DNA of 64,000 nucleotides, taken from positions 2,619,001-2,683,000 of the forward strand of contig NZ_CP025113.1 in NCBI RefSeq assembly GCF_002831585.1, given 5' to 3'. The notes beneath the pieces were generated by a model. That model had not been told where the DNA came from. It saw only the letters and a list, made by a program, of their open reading frames with translations, and ran no database searches. Positions 12,859 to 21,798 of the stretch are shown here, piece by piece; position 1 is the stretch's first letter; the number at the start of each line of letters is the position of its first letter. Both the position numbers and the translations under genes were made by a program. This stretch comes from Bradyrhizobium sp. SK17 (GTDB lineage: Bacteria > Pseudomonadota > Alphaproteobacteria > Rhizobiales > Xanthobacteraceae).

Positions 12859-12943
12859 CTACAGTTGAATTGCCCCGCACTCTCAGCATCTTACTGATAG
12901 ACCTAACGTATTTGCGCCGCCGAAAATACAACGGCGCCTACAA

Positions 12944-13033
12944 ATGGCAGTCAGGATGGCTGGGCTTAATCGTCTCAAGAACGGGCAATTCTTCGCACGC
13001 AAAGTCATCCCTGTTGATGTCAAAGACGCGTAA
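12944..13033 (+). pseudogene. Integrase N-terminal remnant
   Basis: ATG at 12944 opens a 29-codon frame whose product (MAVRMAGLNRLKNGQFFARK, then VIPVDVKDA) resembles the start of tyrosine recombinases found beside tRNA genes in rhizobia, which typically begin with a KNG-x-F/Y-x-x-RK-x-IP-x-DV pattern. A TAA at 13031 ends it where the integrase family normally continues for 300 or more residues. Its position, about 85 bp from attL and pointing away from the tRNA, is where an island integrase is expected. The identification rests on a short motif recalled by eye, so it is tentative; chance coding is the alternative. Confidence 0.4.
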
Positions 13034-13162
13034 CCTCGCGCCATGGTGATCAGATTGAAAGGCTTGAGCGCTATGAGGCTGTCCCGCACCGCCAAGACGC
13101 CGTAGCGCTGAGGACAGGCGCACCGGAACACTACCAAGACGATTCAGCTTGCGAGGATCAAC

Positions 13163-14623
13163 ATGGCTGCTGAAGGCGACCAAACACCGAGCTTGGGAGT
13201 CGAGGTGCCATTTCAAGTCGGCATCGCGGATACCGACATCGACCTTAGCAATGCTGACGAACGCGAGCGATGGCTGCGCGGGCAACCCATCGAAGTCGCA
13301 ATGGTGATTGCGGCACGTGCGGCGCTGAGAGCAGTGCCAGGCCTTTCATTAGCTCGGGGCTCAAGCGGAAGCCGATTGACGAGACGCAGGTCAATCTTGC
13401 GCGTCTTTCGTGCCGTTGCTGCGAGTTGGGCAGCTTTGGCCCATCCCAGCCACAGGGCTGCTCTCTCGGAGAAGGCGAGAGAAGCGCTGGTAGGCCTAGG
13501 CAACGTAAAGGCTTCTCCTCCGGAGCGTGCTGCCGCTTATGCAATTGCGAGCCTCCTTTCCGAAGATTCAGAGATACCGGCGCGTGCCAGTACGACGATA
13601 GGGTACGCCCTTGATGCAGCGGGCAGCTTCGGGAAGGAGGCCTTCGAAGTGACCGTCGATGCGGTCAAGACTGACGCTTCCCTGATAAGCGAACGCTTTA
13701 ACAGCGTCACGCTCGCAAACTGGAAACTTTGGCCAGAACAACCACCCAGTTGGGTCTTGGAGAACTGGACTACCTTAAAAGACGCGCTTCTCGCGGAAGA
13801 CGAACAATGGGACGTTTGGATTGAATGGTACGAGGCAAGGCTGTCTGGAGAGCCGTCAAACATCGATTTGGAATTGGCGCGGTTTATCTTTCAGGATGAA
13901 CGTTGGTCTGAAGAACCCCGAGTGGTCAACGAACGCATAAAGGCGGCGGTCCAGCTCGCAGCCGACCTTTCGACCCAGATGACTTCAATCAACGCGACCC
14001 AGCCGACCCATAACCGCCGCAGCGGAGATGGTGCGTTTGGCACTGCCCCTTTCGGAACCGGTCCCTTCGGCGGTCAGGCGTCGGAACCCTTACTTCCGCA
14101 ATCGGATGCACCTGTCAGACAGTGGGTGGAAGGAAGCACAGCTGAAGTAACCTCTCGGTTCGAGGCCGCCCCGGAGTTAGCTGAACAATTGGTGCGGAAC
14201 GCGGCGCGAGAGATTGGGCGAAGTCTCGCCAAACTCTCCGAAAGGATTCCGAACGAGCCGAGCGCACACTCAGGCTATGAGGAGGTTAAGCGATCACTCA
14301 CTGCGTTACAGGAAGGTCTCGAAGAGGTTGCCTCAGAACTTCAGGCAGGCCGCGAAGAAGCTATTCCTCAGAGAAAGACGGGACATTTCCGCAGAGCAGC
14401 CGTTTGCGCACGAGCGATGGCAGACAGCTTCGTTGACTGGATGGAAGTGAACAGTAAGACAGCAGGACGGGTGGTCGCTCACCTGGGACTTGCTACGGTC
14501 GTGACTGCAACGATCAGCTATGTAGCGGGCGTCAACCCTACCACTACGTTCGTAATTGCCGCTGGCGCGTTAAGCGGACAAGACATTTGGGAGGTGGTGA
14601 AGCAATTCGCGAAGAAGAGTTGA
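13163..14623 (+). CDS. Uncharacterised membrane-anchored protein, element cargo
   Basis: A 486-residue protein I cannot assign to a family. Residues ~60-170 are alanine-rich helices; near residue 215 is the segment EQWDVWIEWYEARLSGEP, an aromatic-rich motif I have a sense of having met in other rhizobial hypothetical proteins. A glycine/phenylalanine-rich linker (GAFGTAPFGTGPFGG) lies near residue 290. A long helical, possibly coiled-coil region (330-420) precedes one or two C-terminal membrane segments (residues ~450-480, VVAHLGLATVVTATISYVAG). The ribosome site is GAGGATC. It occupies the element between the att repeats, convergent with an HNH-like gene 25 bp away. The helical sensor-plus-membrane layout would suit a membrane effector, but this is conjecture. 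Confidence 0.8.
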   Translation: MAAEGDQTPSLGVEVPFQVGIADTDIDLSNADERERWLRGQPIEVAMVIAARAALRAVPGLSLARGSSGSRLTRRRSILRVFRAVAASWAALAHPSHRAALSEKAREALVGLGNVKASPPERAAAYAIASLLSEDSEIPARASTTIGYALDAAGSFGKEAFEVTVDAVKTDASLISERFNSVTLANWKLWPEQPPSWVLENWTTLKDALLAEDEQWDVWIEWYEARLSGEPSNIDLELARFIFQDERWSEEPRVVNERIKAAVQLAADLSTQMTSINATQPTHNRRSGDGAFGTAPFGTGPFGGQASEPLLPQSDAPVRQWVEGSTAEVTSRFEAAPELAEQLVRNAAREIGRSLAKLSERIPNEPSAHSGYEEVKRSLTALQEGLEEVASELQAGREEAIPQRKTGHFRRAAVCARAMADSFVDWMEVNSKTAGRVVAHLGLATVVTATISYVAGVNPTTTFVIAAGALSGQDIWEVVKQFAKKS

Positions 14624-14648
14624 AGGCAAGCGTGGCTGACCAACGAAG

Positions 14649-15473
14649 CTAGAAGCCTTTGCGTTTTGCAAAATCTTCGAAGTATCTCACCGCTGCCGCT
14701 GAAAACGACTCTGCATCATTGTCCGACAAGGCGAGCGAAGGCCAGTCAGTTGCTGTGGGGCTCGTTGGCCAAATTGGCCTGAGGAGGCTGCGCGCTGTGG
14801 GCGCGGTACGCCAATCCCAACCCCTCGGTATTTCGGGGAAGTGGCAGCTCATCGCAAAGGCAAAAAGGCTCCCGACAGAGAACGCGGTCGTCTGCATCGT
14901 CGGTAGCAGCAGTTCTTCGGTGAGGTTATTCGGCAGTTGGTCTGCGTCAACGATAGGGAAGCTGGCCTTGACCCATTGCGTGGGGTTAGCTTGGCGCGGA
15001 TAGTGGCCGATCCATATGGACCAACCGGCAGGCGGCGTGCGGTTTTCCATAAGCCATGTTCTGTCCGATTGAGGGACCGCGATACGGCCATCGTCTTGAG
15101 ATAGATATTCGCCGGTCATAGTCGCCATCGTGATCCAGGTCGCCACCGCCAGTTGGGCAGCTTGGTCCAAAACAACGGGCTTCCCCTCGAACAACGGAAT
15201 TAAGGCGGCCTTTGCGTCATTCTGTATCTGACTGAGCCAGCCGCTGTTGCAGTCCGAGCACACGATGCGGACCTGCGCGTCGAGATGGTCTCCTGCCCTG
15301 ATGCGTACGTTGGGCGGTTCAGGCTGTCCGGGTCTCGGAACAAAGACATTGGCGTGGTTGTGCTTGTTCGCGGTGCGCGCGACGTAACGCTTGGTCCATT
15401 CGCCCCACACATGCTCGCTGGTCATCTTCTTAGGTTGACCACAGAACACGCAGAGCTTGAGGGGTTTGGACAT
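14649..15473 (-). CDS. HNH-like zinc-binding protein, element cargo
   Basis: A 274-residue protein with an N-terminal CVFCG (Cys 8 and 11), SEHVWGEW near residue 19 and VCSDCNSGWLSQIQ near residue 72. The CxxC ... EH ... CxxCN arrangement is that of divergent HNH/treble-clef nucleases, in which EHV/EHI supplies a catalytic His and the second CxxCN holds the zinc. The remaining ~190 residues are unassigned and tryptophan-rich. It is transcribed towards the membrane protein gene, with 25 bp between the stop codons. Such proteins are common as lone cargo in phage and island accessory regions, where they may cut DNA. Nuclease activity is an inference from the motif. Confidence 0.72.
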   Translation of the reverse strand: MSKPLKLCVFCGQPKKMTSEHVWGEWTKRYVARTANKHNHANVFVPRPGQPEPPNVRIRAGDHLDAQVRIVCSDCNSGWLSQIQNDAKAALIPLFEGKPVVLDQAAQLAVATWITMATMTGEYLSQDDGRIAVPQSDRTWLMENRTPPAGWSIWIGHYPRQANPTQWVKASFPIVDADQLPNNLTEELLLPTMQTTAFSVGSLFAFAMSCHFPEIPRGWDWRTAPTARSLLRPIWPTSPTATDWPSLALSDNDAESFSAAAVRYFEDFAKRKGF

Positions 15474-15579
15474 CGGGCGGAACAGGGGTTGCGAGCATTA
15501 CAAAAGCGCACTACAAAACGTACCGCTTCTGGCAAGAATATGCTAGGTTTATCAAGGGTTAGGCTGGAGCGCGGCGGTT

Positions 15580-15596
15580 CCCACCCAACTGTACCA
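15580..15596 (+). repeat. attR: tRNA-His 3'-end repeat, right copy
   Basis: An exact 17-base copy of 12842-12858, here without the rest of a tRNA. It marks the right edge of the inserted element and, with the ~45 bases after it, probably represents the original downstream flank of tRNA-His. Confidence 0.85.
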
Positions 15597-15702
15597 ACCG
15601 CAATTGAACTGCTCCGCATTCCGAGCGCCTTGCCGATCGGCCCGAGCGAATTTACGCCTTGCAAGATCAAGGGGGCGCCCAGCACGCGTCGCTCCATCCC
15701 GA

Positions 15703-18700
15703 TCAGCGCCGCCGCTTGCCTTTCGCTGCGCGCTTGGCGGCCTTGGGTCGCCGTGGAGTCGCCCGCTTGGTCGCTGACGGCTTGGTCGCTGACGGCTTGG
15801 CCGCTGCGACCGCGACCGGTGGCTCACTTCCCGCCAGCGATCCGAGCGCGGCGAGCAGCCGATCGGCGGCAGTCTTTTCGCTCTGTCCGGCGGACCGTGC
15901 GTATCTGGAAAGCAGGAACGCAGCATTGTCGAGGACGGAACGCCACATCCTGACATTGTTGACGCGGGCATGGTGCTGCCCGAAGTCTTCGATCAGGCGC
16001 GCGACGTCTTGCGCAAGGCGGCCGGCGCCGATCGACACGAACAGGTTCAGTTCGGTCTGTCCGACGACGGTCCAGAAGTCCGGTGCGGCGGACGACATTG
16101 ATTGGCGCACTTCCGCGATGTCGTTGGCCCTGAGCGGCTTCGCCAGCACCAATTGTGCCGCAATCCGGTTCATCGCCGGATAAAAGAACGGACGCGTCTT
16201 GGTGTCGCGCGCGATCGTCTCCGCGGCGCTGTAGTGCTGCCGCATTTCGTCGATCGCCTGCATTTCGGCGGACTGATCACCAGCCAGGGCTTCGAGCATC
16301 GCCAATCGCTTGAATCCGGAGCCGTAGATGCTTTGCCGCTCGTAGGTCGGCGCCAGCGCCAACAGTTTGTCGAGCAGCGCCATCGCATCCTTGATGGCCG
16401 CGCGAGCGTCGTCGAAGGCTTTGGTCGACGGTCCGGCCACGCTGTTGATGTTGCTCCAGGCCTGGCGGATTCTCGCATTGGCCAGTTGCTCGATCGCGAT
16501 CAGGGATGTCGTTCCATCCTGTGCCGCTCTCGCGCGCTCGTACCACGCGATCGACTCCGCGAAGAAGCCCGATTTCGCCCAAGCGCTTCCGAATGCCTCG
16601 GCGACGTCTCCGCGATCTCGGTACTGGCCGAAGGTGGCCTCGAGATAGCGCAGGCGTCCCGCCTGAACGTCGGACGACTTGCGCTGGTACTCGCTTTCCA
16701 CCTCGATCTGCTCGAGCGCGAACATCAGGGATGGGGCAGAGGCAATGCTGGAAAACTCCTGCCCCGGAGCAGGCGTCGGGCGCTGCGCATCACCGGTTGT
16801 TCGCCGGAACCGCCAGTCGGGGTCGCCATAGCACTGATAGGCCGCCCAGGTGTTGCCGCCGACGGCATAGGCTTTTTCCCTGGCCGCCGCGACGGCGTCG
16901 ATGAAGCGCTTGTCTGCGAGCAGCGCGCGATAGAACTCCCTGGCAAACACGCTCGCAGCTTCATCGTCCACCGCCCAGCCGGCGGCGATCACGCATCGGA
17001 CGCCACTCTTGATGAGGGCCTGGGCGACACCGGACGCAAATTGCGCGCGGTTGTAGTTGGTGGGCCCGAGCAGCTCGTTTGCAGCGCCGGTCCCGAGATG
17101 GCAGCAATTCACGAACACAAGCTCGGGTTGGACCCGCAACGCCTGGATTTCATTGGCTCCCAGGAACGAACCGCCCGAGAGCACCACGCCCCTCGTCGCG
17201 ATGCCCTTGTCGGTCTCGGTCGGCGGCTCGCCATGGCCCGCCACATGGATGATCCGCCAGGATTTCTTGCAGGCCGCATTGAGCACGGCGATCGCGTCGG
17301 GTTCGGGATCCCCGGGGCTGGGACCGCTGATCACGGACGTCACCCGTGCCGAGTTGGACTTCGGGCTATCGGGAGATGTCGTGGCCGCGGTCAGGAACGT
17401 CGCGACCTCGAGGGCCTCGCGCCTGGCGCCCAGCAGGATGGGGTAGGTCTCTCGAGCGCAGGCAGGGTCGCCGATCACGAGAATGTCGTCGTCGGCCGTG
17501 GCGTTGTTCACGGCGATGTCGGGCGTCGTCATCCGCAGCTTGCGCAACAGCTTGGTCCGGATCGACCATGGCTTCTGCCGGTTCGAAGCTGTCGGCGACT
17601 CCAGGGCCTCCCAGGGTATCGGAGCCGTTCCTTGGTCAAGCTCCAGCACCGTCGCCGTGCTGCCACCCAGGAACGACTCGAGATCGCGGGGCAGGAGCAG
17701 GGTGAACAAGGTTCGGCCGATCTGCGCGTCGGTATTGGTGTTGTTGGAGGCGGTCGTCACCAGGTTCTTGATGAGGCGCACTTGCATCGGCTGGGGACGC
17801 ACGTCGTTGCGCGCCCGTTTCGAGTTGATGGTGTAGGCGATCTCCTGGCTGTCGCCCTCGGTCTTCAGCACGAGCGCACTGATGAAGTCGTAGTCGGCGC
17901 CGCGATATCCGGCCTCCGGCGGCCGGCGCAGCGCGCCGGCTTCTCGTGCGATGGTCGGGGCGATCGCATAGGAGCCGGGTGCCGAGATCGCGAGGGTCTG
18001 AAGCGCATTCCAGGCGTCGCTCGCGCGGTCGAGATAGAGCTCGATGATCTTGAGCTGGTCGACACGCGGCCACTGCGCGTCCGCAGGGTCCTTCTCCGCG
18101 ATCTGTTCGTTGGCCTCACGCACGCCCTGCGCGATCAACTGGGCGGCTTGGCCGGGCGTGATGCCGCTGCCGCCGCTGCCCAGCAGCGTGGTCGCGAGCG
18201 CAAATCCGGTGACGACCGGGCTGCGTTCGGTGAGACGCTGCGACCATCCGATCACGGCCTGCCGAACCGTGTCGACGAGATCCGAGCCGCGCAACTCGCC
18301 TTCGGGGCCGAGACCTGCGACGATCACCGCCGCGGGCAGCGGCATCAGCCTTTTGGGATCGTCGCTGAGATTCCGGAAGATCTGAAATGTTCCCGGTCCC
18401 GTGGCGTACAGACCGCGATGCAACGATGCGCTCATCGCACGATTGAGGACATTGTCGATCGCAGCTTCCGCGCCGGTGAGGCTCGATGACCGGTAGTGGC
18501 CGATCAGCAATGGTTCGGCGACAAAGGTGAGATCGCCGTTGACGACCTCGATGTGCAGCGACGCCGACACCGGCGCGGCTTGCGGAGCGCGCGCTGCCGC
18601 CGATGACAGCACGTCGAGCTCGCTCTGAGGCGGCGATTGCCGCACCCGCAATCGGGCGGGACGCGCTCGCGCCACCGGCCCGGCGGTTTCGGCGGCCTTC

Positions 18701-21303
18701 TGCCGGGCAGTGCCAATCGCGGAGACCCGGGTCAGTCGTTTCGTGGTGCCGGTGTTCAGAAGCTCGCGGTAGGCTTCGAATGCGACCTTGAACCGCGGCA
18801 GCGAACCGTGATCGGAATCGGCGGACCAGGTCGCCACTCCCGGAAGCTCGGCGCTTTCCTGCGTGACCCGGCCATCGCCGTCGCCGACCTCGAGATAGAC
18901 CAGCCCCCTGCCGCCATCGCGCGCGCCCTCGTAGCCGTCAGGCGTGGTTGGCGCCTTGCCGACCACCAGCAGCAGCCTGTCGGCCCAGGAGACGAGGTCC
19001 CGGTCGCGTTGCTTGTCGAGCGCGCGACGGAGCTCCACCGCATCGTCGAGCACGGCTTGCGACGGGATACCCCATTCGAATTGAGCGAGCTGAAGTGCCA
19101 GACTGTGCCACGTGCTGCGCGCGCGGATGGCATCGAGATCGGACGTTGCGAGATCTCGCCAGGCCGCTTCCGTACCGAGTCCGTTCAACAGGCCCGCCTG
19201 GAGCTGAACGAATCCCGGGAAGCCCGCAATCAGCTGGCGCGATTCGTTGCTGGCGAACGGCGCGCCCACATTGATGAGGAGATTGCCGAAGCTGTCATCG
19301 CCCGACAGCACCTGCATCGGTGTCCAGGATCCGCCGTTCGGCGTTCCGAGCATCAGAATCCGCGCTCCGTCGGATTGCATCATCCGATCCCAGGTCGCGG
19401 GATCGACGATCTGCACGGCACGCGCAACCAGCCCGCCCATCGAATGGGCGATGATCCGCACCGGCTGCCCTGATGTCTTGCGCGCGTCGAGCGCCGTCGC
19501 GATCGCCTCTGCGAGCCGCTTTGCCTCGGCCATGATCGGGCGTCGCCAATCGAATGCGAATGGCTTGACGTCATGATCGCTGAACAGCTCGGTGGCGAGA
19601 TCGTCGTAGTAGATTCCGATGGGGCCATCGGGCGCGACCGCGTCGGCGTTGTTTGGATCGTAGGCGAGCCGCTTGAAGCCGTTGACGAGGCGCCATCCCA
19701 GCCAGATCCGCTCATCCGCGATCTTGAGGTTGCTGCCGAGAATTCCGGGCAGGACGAACAGTGCCGGCAATTCAGCGGCCTTGCTGGCGGGACGTGCGGG
19801 CAGCGCCGCGCGCGTTCCGCTCGATGATTCTCCGGCCCAGGAGAGCGGGCCGATCACGTTGAACCCGTCGGGCGACGTGCTGTCCGTCCGGGTCAGGGCG
19901 TCGACCACTGCCGATGCCGTCTGCGCGTTGCTGAAATAGTTGAAGTGCGAGACCTTGCCACCCTGGTCGAGAACGAAGGTCGAGTCCCGCTCGCGCGGCG
20001 AGCCGCCATACATCGACCGGGTCTGCACGACCAGATCATTGTCGGTCCAGAAGAATGCGTCGGACAGCAGGGCCTTGACCCAGGACACCACGGAATCGCC
20101 CTGGAGATCGCCGGCGACGACGCGCAGGTCGCCGCTGATCGGGCTCGTTGCCGAATGGAGCCAGCGGATCAGCGGAGAGTCCGGAATCTGCGCCGCAAGG
20201 CCGGGCACCTTGTCGGGGTCCGCGCGTCGGCGGGCGACTTCGCCGAGAAAGTTGACGAGTTCGTCCGCAATCGGAATCTGGGCGAGCTTGAGCGCCCATT
20301 TCAGCACCGATACGTAGGCATCGAGCCGCTTGGAGGCGAGCAACGTGCCGCGCGCCGGACATGCGACGCGGACAACCCGCTCGATCGAAATCTTCTTGTC
20401 CGCGACGAGCTCGGCGAGCTGTTTCAATTCGGCCGCGCTCGAACCATCGTCCCTGAACAGGTCCAGACCGGACAGGCGTGGATTGGCGCACACGCGTGCC
20501 AGCACTTCGGCAACCAGTCCGCCGCGTGAATGCGTCAAGAGGTGAAGTCGTGCGTTGCCGGGCGCCGCTTCGGCGAGCGTGATGGCATTGGCGATCGGGC
20601 TCGCGCCGAGTGTCGGATGATCGAGGGCGTAGACCCTGTCCTTGTAGGACTTGAACAGCGCAGCCACCAACTGCGGGTGCTCGGTCCAGAGCTTGCCGAA
20701 AGTGCCGGAGGTTTGGCTGAAGGTTCCGTGGATCAGAACCAGCGACGCTCCATCGGCGGCGGCGATAGGGGACCTGTCGCGCCCCTTGAGCGGCGGGAGC
20801 TCGTCAGGCTGCAACCGATAGACGCCCGGGTCGACCTGCGAGTCGAAGGACTTCACGACCTTCGAGGCAACGAAGTCGGCCGCCTCGTCCTCGACGATCC
20901 CGGTGAGAATGTGCAGCGCCCCCACCTGCACGTCGCCGAAAATGCCGCGCGACAGGGGAGCTGCGTCGTCCAGACGCCATTGCAGCCGGCCGGGTACGCG
21001 CACCTCTCCCGGGCCGAGCGTGGTTCCTTCACGTGCGAGCGGATCGTGCTGTGATTGCAGCAGATCCCGCGCGGATTCGGGATGCAGCCACAGCGAAGGT
21101 CCGTCTGCGATATCGATGACGACGATGTCTTCTCCGGGAACGGCGGCTGCGGTCTTGATGACCGCATCGCCGGCGCCGCGTTGCGCCGTCACGATCACGG
21201 AGTCTTTCGGATGCCATGTCGCGGCTGTGGTCGGGGCGGGAGCGCCGCGGGTCGTTTGGCTCTGACGGACGCCGGTCAGCACGAATGAGATTGGTTCTGG
21301 CAA
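15703..21303 (-). CDS. Giant CHAT-domain protein with two alpha/beta-hydrolase domains
   Basis: About 1866 residues from TTG at 21303, which has AGGAG seven bases upstream; no ATG start has a ribosome site. Domains in order: residues ~185-470, an alpha/beta hydrolase (VLIHGTF, nucleophile THSRGG at Ser ~259, later FFWTDND and SHFNYF supplying Asp and His); ~515-840, a lecithin:cholesterol-acyltransferase-like hydrolase (LPGILGSNL, FDWRRP, AHSMGG at Ser ~621, GDGRVT, DSDHGSLPRF); ~880-1200, an unassigned region beginning EVVNGDLTFVAEPLLIGHY; ~1230-1500, a CHAT caspase-like protease with His ~1357 (HVAGHGEPP) and Cys ~1401 (FVNCCHLG); then helical TPR-like repeats and a Lys/Arg-rich tail. All three catalytic sites look intact. 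CHAT proteases often act as effectors in defence and programmed death. No partner gene is adjacent. Confidence 0.88.
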   Translation of the reverse strand: MPEPISFVLTGVRQSQTTRGAPAPTTAATWHPKDSVIVTAQRGAGDAVIKTAAAVPGEDIVVIDIADGPSLWLHPESARDLLQSQHDPLAREGTTLGPGEVRVPGRLQWRLDDAAPLSRGIFGDVQVGALHILTGIVEDEAADFVASKVVKSFDSQVDPGVYRLQPDELPPLKGRDRSPIAAADGASLVLIHGTFSQTSGTFGKLWTEHPQLVAALFKSYKDRVYALDHPTLGASPIANAITLAEAAPGNARLHLLTHSRGGLVAEVLARVCANPRLSGLDLFRDDGSSAAELKQLAELVADKKISIERVVRVACPARGTLLASKRLDAYVSVLKWALKLAQIPIADELVNFLGEVARRRADPDKVPGLAAQIPDSPLIRWLHSATSPISGDLRVVAGDLQGDSVVSWVKALLSDAFFWTDNDLVVQTRSMYGGSPRERDSTFVLDQGGKVSHFNYFSNAQTASAVVDALTRTDSTSPDGFNVIGPLSWAGESSSGTRAALPARPASKAAELPALFVLPGILGSNLKIADERIWLGWRLVNGFKRLAYDPNNADAVAPDGPIGIYYDDLATELFSDHDVKPFAFDWRRPIMAEAKRLAEAIATALDARKTSGQPVRIIAHSMGGLVARAVQIVDPATWDRMMQSDGARILMLGTPNGGSWTPMQVLSGDDSFGNLLINVGAPFASNESRQLIAGFPGFVQLQAGLLNGLGTEAAWRDLATSDLDAIRARSTWHSLALQLAQFEWGIPSQAVLDDAVELRRALDKQRDRDLVSWADRLLLVVGKAPTTPDGYEGARDGGRGLVYLEVGDGDGRVTQESAELPGVATWSADSDHGSLPRFKVAFEAYRELLNTGTTKRLTRVSAIGTARQKAAETAGPVARARPARLRVRQSPPQSELDVLSSAAARAPQAAPVSASLHIEVVNGDLTFVAEPLLIGHYRSSSLTGAEAAIDNVLNRAMSASLHRGLYATGPGTFQIFRNLSDDPKRLMPLPAAVIVAGLGPEGELRGSDLVDTVRQAVIGWSQRLTERSPVVTGFALATTLLGSGGSGITPGQAAQLIAQGVREANEQIAEKDPADAQWPRVDQLKIIELYLDRASDAWNALQTLAISAPGSYAIAPTIAREAGALRRPPEAGYRGADYDFISALVLKTEGDSQEIAYTINSKRARNDVRPQPMQVRLIKNLVTTASNNTNTDAQIGRTLFTLLLPRDLESFLGGSTATVLELDQGTAPIPWEALESPTASNRQKPWSIRTKLLRKLRMTTPDIAVNNATADDDILVIGDPACARETYPILLGARREALEVATFLTAATTSPDSPKSNSARVTSVISGPSPGDPEPDAIAVLNAACKKSWRIIHVAGHGEPPTETDKGIATRGVVLSGGSFLGANEIQALRVQPELVFVNCCHLGTGAANELLGPTNYNRAQFASGVAQALIKSGVRCVIAAGWAVDDEAASVFAREFYRALLADKRFIDAVAAAREKAYAVGGNTWAAYQCYGDPDWRFRRTTGDAQRPTPAPGQEFSSIASAPSLMFALEQIEVESEYQRKSSDVQAGRLRYLEATFGQYRDRGDVAEAFGSAWAKSGFFAESIAWYERARAAQDGTTSLIAIEQLANARIRQAWSNINSVAGPSTKAFDDARAAIKDAMALLDKLLALAPTYERQSIYGSGFKRLAMLEALAGDQSAEMQAIDEMRQHYSAAETIARDTKTRPFFYPAMNRIAAQLVLAKPLRANDIAEVRQSMSSAAPDFWTVVGQTELNLFVSIGAGRLAQDVARLIEDFGQHHARVNNVRMWRSVLDNAAFLLSRYARSAGQSEKTAADRLLAALGSLAGSEPPVAVAAAKPSATKPSATKRATPRRPKAAKRAAKGKRRR

Positions 21304-21798
21304 TGTGACGCTCCTGCAATGGCGGGGCCACAACGCAAGAACCGGGAGCGAGCGGAACGAGCCACCGCGGCCGGGCAGGTGGCCACTGAAAAAGGAACTG
21401 CGAGCAATGAAGTGACGATACTCGCTTTAATAGAATTGACAAGCGTTGCGGCGGCGCGTGTTGGCGGCCTGCTTCGTGATGAAGCGATCAGGCTTCGGCA
21501 GACGAACAAGCTCCCGTCTGACATTGCTTCCGGCAAGCGACCGGACGTCGCACCGGTTCGCCCGCCGATTGCTTCTGCCAAGGGGTTAAGGCCAGCGTCG
21601 CTTGCGAGATGGCGCAACGCCGCCGTGACGAGATGGCGCAACGCCGCCGCGAATTGATAAATTTCGTCAGGGGCTTGCAAAGGTGGCCGCGATCCCCGCC
21701 CGTGGCGTGCCATCACGCCCGCTTGCGCTTCTGCGTTGCTTCACCCACACTCGCCGAAACAACGCGTTGAAGACGCCGAGTGACACCTTGGGGGACGC
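21304..21798. other. Intergenic region upstream of the CHAT gene
   Basis: No gene is supported here; the short rightward frame at 21319-21657 lacks a ribosome site and any family resemblance. A 21-bp direct repeat lies at 21605-21625 and 21629-21649. The region must contain the CHAT promoter and that of the secreted protein at 21799. Composition is less GC-rich around 21400-21480. Confidence 0.5.

Larger units (their letters stand above)
12859..15579. mobile_element. Small integrative element in tRNA-His
   Basis: The segment is bounded by exact 17-bp direct repeats, one inside the tRNA-His 3' end. It contains an integrase-like remnant next to the tRNA, a 486-residue membrane-anchored protein and a convergent HNH-like protein. 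Base composition is visibly lower in GC than the flanks and codon use is more mixed. At about 2.7 kb it is too small to be self-transmissible and no complete recombinase is present, so it is either a decayed island remnant or a minimal cargo element mobilised in trans. Both remaining genes are uncharacterised. Confidence 0.7.

Noticed and set aside
12816..13049. 77-codon frame starting inside tRNA-His
   Set aside because: It reads through the tRNA and attachment site and has no protein-like features; a shadow of the tRNA and the integrase remnant.
16102..18489. Long rightward open frame opposite the CHAT gene
   Set aside because: Arg/Gly-rich shadow; catalytic motifs are all on the minus strand.
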